From the NCBI RefSeq assembly GCF_030067675.1, contig NZ_JASJEV010000016.1:1-60263 (forward strand): a stretch of 60,263 nt of DNA. The letters are read 5' to 3'. Under the pieces are notes generated by a model that made no database searches, was not told where the DNA came from, and worked only from the letters and a program-made list of their open reading frames with translations. Position numbers and translations under genes: made by a program. Positions 55,671 to 60,263 of the stretch are shown one piece after another; the stretch's first letter is position 1; each line of letters starts with the position of its first letter. Origin of the DNA: Chelatococcus albus. Its GTDB lineage: Bacteria > Pseudomonadota > Alphaproteobacteria > Rhizobiales > Beijerinckiaceae.

Positions 55671-56462
55671 TCAGGCACCCCGCGCCACGATGAGGCGGGG
55701 CCCCTTGCGGGCCAGCGCCTCGCCGATGGCGGCGGGCGGGGCCGTGTCGACGATGACGCCGGCCGCCGCCTCGAAATGCGGGATGCGCAGCGGCGTGAGC
55801 AGGCCGAACTTGCTGCGGTCGACGACGAAATAGGCCCGGCCCGCGGCCGCGATCATGCGCGAGCGCTGCTCGGCGCCGGCCCGCGTGTAGTCCGTCACCT
55901 CGCCATCCGGCGACAGGCCGCCGCCGCCGACGAAGGCGAGGTCGACGCGGAAGCGGCCGATCGCCTCGAGCGTATCGACGCCGACAGTCGCTTCCTCGTT
56001 CGGGTCGACCTCGCCGCCGAGCAGGTGCACACGGGTGTCAGGCATGCGGCAGGCAAGCTGGGCGATGGCGAGGCTGCCGGTGCAGATGGTCAGGTTCCGG
56101 TGCCCGCCGAGCGCATGCGCGACGGCAAGTGTCGTCGTGCCCGAATCGAAGAGGAGCACCATCCCGTCCTCGACAAGCGCGGCGGCAGCGCGGCCGATGG
56201 CGGCCTTGCCCTCCGCGTTCTCCGAGGCGCGCTGGTCCAGCGCGGGTTCGAGGCTCTCGCGACGTGCCGCGCCCCCGTGCACGATGTCGAGCCGCCCGCG
56301 GTCGGCGAGCTGCTTCAGGTCGCGGCGGATCGTCTCGCGCGACACGCCGAAGAACTCCGCGAGCTCGCTGACGCCCACGGAGCCGTCGGCCGCGAGCCGC
56401 TTCAGGATCTCGTCGTGCCGGCGCGGCGCCAGCGGCCGGGGGGAGACACGCATCGTCGACAT
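55671..56462 (-). CDS. DeoR-family transcriptional regulator
   Basis: A 263-residue DeoR/GlpR regulator. The N-terminal helix-turn-helix (RRHDEILKRLAADGSVGVSELAEFFGVSRETIRRDLKQLADRGRLDIVHGGA) precedes the ISOCOT-type sugar-phosphate sensor domain (IGRAAAALVEDGMVLLFDSGTTTLAVAHAL). The start at 56462 gives the normal length. It lies upstream of the flavoprotein gene on the same strand and could control it, itself and the Na/Pi gene through CCAC-N6-CCAC sites. DeoR regulators often bind tandem direct repeats, which fits. Confidence 0.9.
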   Translation of the reverse strand: MSTMRVSPRPLAPRRHDEILKRLAADGSVGVSELAEFFGVSRETIRRDLKQLADRGRLDIVHGGAARRESLEPALDQRASENAEGKAAIGRAAAALVEDGMVLLFDSGTTTLAVAHALGGHRNLTICTGSLAIAQLACRMPDTRVHLLGGEVDPNEEATVGVDTLEAIGRFRVDLAFVGGGGLSPDGEVTDYTRAGAEQRSRMIAAAGRAYFVVDRSKFGLLTPLRIPHFEAAAGVIVDTAPPAAIGEALARKGPRLIVARGA

Positions 56463-56500
56463 GGCGCCACTGTGCTGAGCCGCGGGCGATGTTGCAAGAT

Positions 56501-56514
56501 GTGGCGAGGAGTGG
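56501..56514 (-). promoter_or_regulatory. CCAC-N6-CCAC direct repeat upstream of the DeoR gene
   Basis: On the minus strand: CCAC-TCCTCG-CCAC, continuing CCACAT as in the copy at 55305. Forty bases upstream of the DeoR start, compatible with autoregulation. The spacer differs from the two other copies, so only the two CCAC boxes and their distance are shared. Confidence 0.4.
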
Positions 56515-56661
56515 CGACGTCGTGCTAGAGGACCGCCGCCGCGGTCGGCTGCCCGTGCGGCGGGGCGGCCGCGTCGCGCCCGCCACGCTTCATCCACCCT
56601 TCGAAGCGGATGCCCCGGACGGAACGCCTTCCGCCGGACCGGCTCCGCGCGGAACCTTGCC

Positions 56662-57180
56662 ATGACCGAGGACGCCCGCCCCTACCGCCCCAACGTCGGC
56701 ATCGCCCTCTTCAACGGCGAGGGGCACGTGCTCGTCGCGCGCCGGCTGCGCGACGATGGGCCGGAGATCGTCCTGCCGGGCTGCGAATGGCAGATGCCGC
56801 AGGGCGGCATCGACGCGCATGAGGATCCGCTCGCCGCAGCCCGGCGTGAACTGTGGGAGGAGACGGGCGTCACGAGCGCCGCCTATCTCGGCGAGACGCG
56901 CGGCTGGCTGACCTACGACTTCCCGCCCTACAACGGGCCGTGGCATCGGCTCTGCGCCTTCCGCGGCCAGCGCCAGCGCTGGTTCGCCCTGCGCTTCACC
57001 GGCGCGGAGAGCGAGATCGACGTGACGCGCGGGGAGGGTGGCGCCGATCCCGAATTCTCCATCTGGCGCTGGGAGCCGCTCGCGCGCGTGCCCGGCCTCG
57101 TCGTGCCCTTCAAGCGCGCGGTCTACGAGCAGGTGGCGGCCGAATTCAGCCGCTTCGCAGCGCCCGCCGGGCGGTTCTGA
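56662..57180 (+). CDS. rppH: RNA pyrophosphohydrolase (Nudix)
   Basis: A 172-residue RppH that removes pyrophosphate from the 5' end of mRNAs and so starts decay. The N-terminus YRPNVGIALFNGEGHVLVARR is typical of RppH; the complete Nudix box GGIDAHEDPLAAARRELWEETGV (G-x5-E-x7-REUxEExGU) spans about residues 47-69. WLTYDFPPYNGPWHRLCAFRGQRQRWFALRF follows, also RppH-specific. Divergent from the DeoR gene. Confidence 0.94.
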   Translation: MTEDARPYRPNVGIALFNGEGHVLVARRLRDDGPEIVLPGCEWQMPQGGIDAHEDPLAAARRELWEETGVTSAAYLGETRGWLTYDFPPYNGPWHRLCAFRGQRQRWFALRFTGAESEIDVTRGEGGADPEFSIWRWEPLARVPGLVVPFKRAVYEQVAAEFSRFAAPAGRF

Positions 57181-57239
57181 CCGCGGTCGCGCCGTTCCTC
57201 CTTGCCGAAACCACGTCCCGCCGCGCCTGCCACCTGCCC

Positions 57240-58395
57240 ATGCCCTCCCGCACCGAAACCTTCGACGTCGTCATCATCGGCGCCGGAGCCGCCGGCCTCA
57301 TGTGCGCCATGACGGCGGGTCGGCGCGGCCGGCGCCAAGATCCTCATTTCCGGCGGCGGGCGCTGCAACTTCACCAATCTCGGCGTGGCGCCGAACCGCT
57401 ACCAGTCGGCGAACCCGCATTTCTGCAAGTCGGCGCTGAGCCGTTACACGGCGCGTGACTTCATCGCCCTCGTTGAGCGCCATGGCATCGCCTATCACGA
57501 AAAGACGCTTGGCCAGCTCTTCTGCGACGGCTCGGCGCGCCAGATCGTCGCCATGCTCATTGGCGAATGCGCCGCCGCGGGCGTCGACCTGCGCCTCAAG
57601 CACCGCATCACCAACGTCGCCCGCGCGGAGAGCTTCCGCATCGACACCGACAGGGGCTCCTTCCACGCCACCTCGCTCGTCGTTGCCACGGGCGGCCCCT
57701 CCATCCCGAAGATGGGAGCCACGGGCTTCGCCTACGAACTCGCACGCCGCTTCGGTCTCGCCGTCACCGAGACACGGCCGGGGCTCGTGCCGCTCAAGGT
57801 CGGGGCGGATATCCTCGCCTTCTGTCAGGGCCTCGCGGGCCTCTCGGCCGAGGCGGTGGTCTCCTGCGGGCGGCAGAGCTTCCGCGAGAACATCCTGTTC
57901 ACCCATCGCGGCCTGTCGGGCCCAGCCATCCTGCAGATCTCGTCCTACTGGCGCGAGGGCGAGACGATCGCGCTCGATCTCGTGCCCGCCCACGCCGGCG
58001 AGGACTTTCTGAAGGCGCGCAAGCACGCCCGCCCGAAGGCAGAGCCGAAGAGCGTGCTTGCCGAGTTCCTGCCGGCGCGCCTTGCGCATGCCCTTGCCGA
58101 CGGCAACGGCCTCCCGCCTGGGCCGATCGGCAGCCTGCCCGACCGTCTGCTCACGGGCTTCGCCGGGCGCCTCAAGCGGTGGCAGGTGGCGCCGGTCGGC
58201 ACGGAGGGCCTCGCCAGGGCCGAGGTGACGATGGGCGGCGTCGATACCGCCGGCCTCTCGTCGAAGACCATGGAGGCGGTGCGCGTGCCGGGCCTGTATT
58301 TCATCGGCGAGGCCGTCGACGTGACGGGCTGGCTCGGCGGCTACAATTTCCAGTGGGCCTGGTCGAGCGGCTGGTGCGCCGGGCAGGTGGCATAG
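57240..58395 (+). pseudogene. Frameshifted HI0933-type FAD-dependent oxidoreductase
   Basis: The first part, from ATG 57240, reads FDVVIIGAGAAGLMCAMTAGRRGR in one frame (FAD-binding first strand and helix). The rest continues in another frame as GAKILISGGGRCNFTN and runs to GGYNFQWAWSSGWCAG at 58395. The segment normally between (RR-V-L-hydrophobic-acidic residue-...-PG, the second Rossmann strand) is missing at about 57320-57335, so roughly 10 codons plus a frame are lost; the second frame has a stop (57310-57312) and no upstream start. An internal ATG at 57385 gives 336 residues without the FAD N-terminus. Intact relatives have about 390-400 residues. A real deletion or an assembly collapse in GGCGCGGCCGGCGCC is possible. 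Confidence 0.8.
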
Positions 58396-58426
58396 GGGTG
58401 TCGCCGGCAGCCGCCGGCGCTTGCCT

Positions 58427-59290
58427 TCAATCGGTGAACACCACTGTCTTGGCGCCGTTCAGGATGACGCGGTCGTCGAGATGGTAGCGCAGCGCCCGGG
58501 CGAGCACGCGCCGCTCGATGTCGCGGCCCTTGCGCACGAGGTCGTCGGGCGTGTCGCGGTGGCTGATGCGCTCCACGTCCTGCTCGATGATGGGGCCCTC
58601 GTCGAGGTCGCTCGTGACGTAGTGGGCGGTGGCGCCGATGAGCTTCACGCCGCGCGCATGGGCCTGGTGGTAGGGCTTCGCCCCCTTGAAGCCCGGCAGG
58701 AAGGAGTGGTGGATGTTGATGGCCCGGCCCTTGAGCTTGGCCGCGAGGCCGTCGGAGAGCACCTGCATGTAGCGGGCGAGCACGACGACGTCCGTCCTCG
58801 TCGCGCGGATCAGCTCCCACAGCCGGGTTTCCTGCTCGAGCTTCGTCTCCTTCGTCACCGGCAGGTGGTGGAATGGCACCTCGCCGAGGTCGATGCCGGC
58901 ATAGGTCTCGCGCGGGTGGTTGGCGACGACGGCCGAGATCATCATCGGCAGTTCGCCGATGCGCTGGCGGTAGAGCAGGTCGACCAGACAGTGGTCGAAC
59001 TTCGAGACGAGGATCATGACGCGCCGCCGCTCGGCGCGGTCGCGCATCGCCCAGGCCATGCCGAACCGCTCGCCGATGGGCGCGAAGCCCTCCGACAGCG
59101 TTGCCAGCGGCATGGCGCCGTCCACGGGGTTGAAGACGACGCGCATGAAGAAGTTGCCGCCCTCCGTATCGTCGAACTGCTGTGCGTCGAGGATGTTGCA
59201 GCCGCTCTCGAAGAGATAGCTCGACACCGCCGCGACGATGCCCGGGCGGTTGGGGCAGGAGAGCGTGAGCACGAACTGGACATGAGACAT
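58427..59290 (-). CDS. purU: Formyltetrahydrofolate deformylase
   Basis: A 287-residue PurU hydrolysing 10-formyl-tetrahydrofolate to formate and tetrahydrofolate. An ACT domain (residues 1-85, [33 protein letters not shown]) is followed by the formyltransferase-like catalytic domain with [12 protein letters not shown] and [12 protein letters not shown] (catalytic Asn/His/Asp). The start at 59290 matches the family. Convergent with the broken flavoprotein gene. In methylated-amine oxidation, PurU helps recycle the folate pool loaded by the flavoprotein encoded at 52774. Confidence 0.96.
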   Translation of the reverse strand: MSHVQFVLTLSCPNRPGIVAAVSSYLFESGCNILDAQQFDDTEGGNFFMRVVFNPVDGAMPLATLSEGFAPIGERFGMAWAMRDRAERRRVMILVSKFDHCLVDLLYRQRIGELPMMISAVVANHPRETYAGIDLGEVPFHHLPVTKETKLEQETRLWELIRATRTDVVVLARYMQVLSDGLAAKLKGRAINIHHSFLPGFKGAKPYHQAHARGVKLIGATAHYVTSDLDEGPIIEQDVERISHRDTPDDLVRKGRDIERRVLARALRYHLDDRVILNGAKTVVFTD

Positions 59291-59402
59291 GGAGGGTGCC
59301 TCGGGCAGGATCTCGGATGAGGGACGCGGCGGGCGCCTGCGGCGCCCCGCGATGCTCTGATGATTCAAGACGGTGCCTAAGCGGATCGGTGCTGATGATC
59401 AA

Positions 59403-60263
59403 TAGACCTGCCCCCGCCGATCCCTCGCTCATTGTGAGGGCCCTTAGGGTTGATAGTTGATCTGCCGCGCCGGCGGTAGCGGCCGGGCGGCGGAGCCTTC
59501 GAGGTTGCGCAGCCGACCGGCCGCGGGGTTCAGCCGCACCGCTTCCGGCGTCAGCCCGCCATGCGCCGGGTGCGGCCTGACGTGGTTGTAGTCGAGCCGC
59601 GATCGCTCGATCACGGCGCGGGCCTCGGCCAGGCTGGCGAAGACCTCCTCGTTCAGGCACTCGTCGCGCAGCTTGCCGTTGAAGCTTTCGACGAAGCCGT
59701 TCTGCTGCGGCTTGCCCGGCGCGATGTAATGCCAGTCGACGCCGGTGCGGTTGGTCCGTTCCAGCATGGCCCGGCTGGTCATCTCCGTGCCGTTGTCGCT
59801 GACGATGGTCGCGGGCCGGCCGTGGCGGGCGATCAGGGCGTCCAGTTCGCGGGCCATGCGATGGCCGCCGATCGAGGTGTCCACGACGAGCCCCAGAGCC
59901 TCGCGGGTGAACCGAAGGTCCGCGAAGCGAATTCGTCGACGATGCACAGGATGCGGAAGCGCCGGCCCCAGCCCAGGGTGTCGGCCACGAAGTCCAGGCT
60001 CCAGCGCTGGTTGGGCCCATCCGGCAGGGCCATCGGCGCCCGCGTGCCGGTGGCGCGCTTGCGACCGCCACGCCGGCGAACCGCCAGGCCCTCCTCGCGG
60101 TAGAGCCGGAAGGGCTTCTTCTTGTTCATGCTGACGCCTTCTCGCTGCAGCAGGATGCCGAGCCGCCGGTAGTCGAAGCGGCGAGCTCCGCCGCCAGGCC
60201 CCGCAGGCGCTCGCGCACGTCCGCATCGCCCGGCTGGGCCACGCGGCGCACCGTCTTGGGATC
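59403..60263 (-). mobile_element. IS3-family (IS407-like) insertion sequence remnant, cut by the window end
   Basis: The left edge as drawn is probably the terminal repeat: TAGACCTGCCCCC (from 59403), similar to ends beginning TGACCTGCCCCC in the IS407 group. The orfB transposase occupies the rest and carries frameshifts. The orfA side and the second end lie beyond 60263. The element lies 110 bases upstream of purU (which is on the same strand). Confidence 0.7.
59444..60263 (-). pseudogene. Broken IS3-family transposase orfB (DDE integrase domain)
   Basis: Reading leftwards from 60263, the product starts [26 protein letters not shown], loses frame near 60185, resumes as [37 protein letters not shown] and WSLDFVAD (first Asp), then loses frame again after CIVDEF, where about 20 extra bases (59909-59928) interrupt the expected [11 protein letters not shown]. 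The third frame continues as [27 protein letters not shown] (second Asp) and [17 protein letters not shown] (Glu) to TAA at 59446. All three catalytic residues survive, but the two frameshifts should inactivate the protein. Confidence 0.8.

Overview
The window is very GC-rich, densely packed chromosomal DNA with frequent ATGA/GTGA gene overlaps. Its gene families (NasT/NasS-controlled NrtABC nitrate uptake, PhnW/PhnA/PhnY phosphonate breakdown, a GcvT-type dimethylglycine dehydrogenase, RppH, PurU) fit an alphaproteobacterium, most likely of the Hyphomicrobiales. That placement is an inference from gene content; there is no rRNA or tRNA gene here to confirm it.

Layout. (1) 1-6386, nitrate: the tail of an ABC ATPase, then nasT-nasS and nrtA-nrtB-nrtC and a divergent siroheme-synthase-like protein. 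Two sigma-54 type promoters and a terminator-containing leader before nrtA point to nitrogen control plus nitrate-dependent antitermination. (2) 6355-17317, a sugar or sugar-conjugate island: glucokinase, a very large PIG-L type deacetylase and a ROK regulator on the minus strand, divergent from an ABC importer operon that contains an argininosuccinate-lyase-like enzyme between permease and ATPase genes. (3) 17314-26939, a carboxylic-acid island: alpha/beta hydrolase, two MaoC-like hot-dog proteins, an acyl-CoA ligase, an enoyl-CoA hydratase and a TetR regulator on the minus strand, divergent from a complete Liv-type ABC importer, with a perfect operator-like palindrome between. (4) 27256-32993, copper: copA behind a CueR-type promoter, a cueR-like gene whose frame runs on through copZ, then an nfeD-stomatin pair. 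(5) 33069-38984: pyruvate carboxylase behind two perfect palindromes, a MATE exporter and a small phosphoesterase.

(6) 39003-51652, phosphonates: phnW-phnA-phnY convert 2-aminoethylphosphonate through phosphonoacetaldehyde and phosphonoacetate to acetate and phosphate. A matching ABC importer (binding protein, ATPase, fused permease) is followed by a PbfA-like lyase that would feed (R)-1-hydroxy-2-aminoethylphosphonate into the same route. A LysR gene is divergent, and a Na/Pi-cotransporter/PhoU-domain protein lies next to it. (7) 51758-59290: EamA transporter, dimethylglycine-dehydrogenase-like flavoprotein, DeoR regulator, RppH, a broken HI0933-type flavoprotein gene and purU; the flavoprotein and PurU both handle tetrahydrofolate-bound one-carbon units. 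(8) 59403-60263: a frameshifted IS3-family remnant running off the window end.

The most interesting signals are the nasT-target/terminator overlap before nrtA, the deacetylase plus ArgH-like lyase import island of unknown substrate, the PbfA-PhnWAY phosphonate cluster with its own operators, and a CCAC-N6-CCAC direct repeat shared by three promoters around the DeoR gene.
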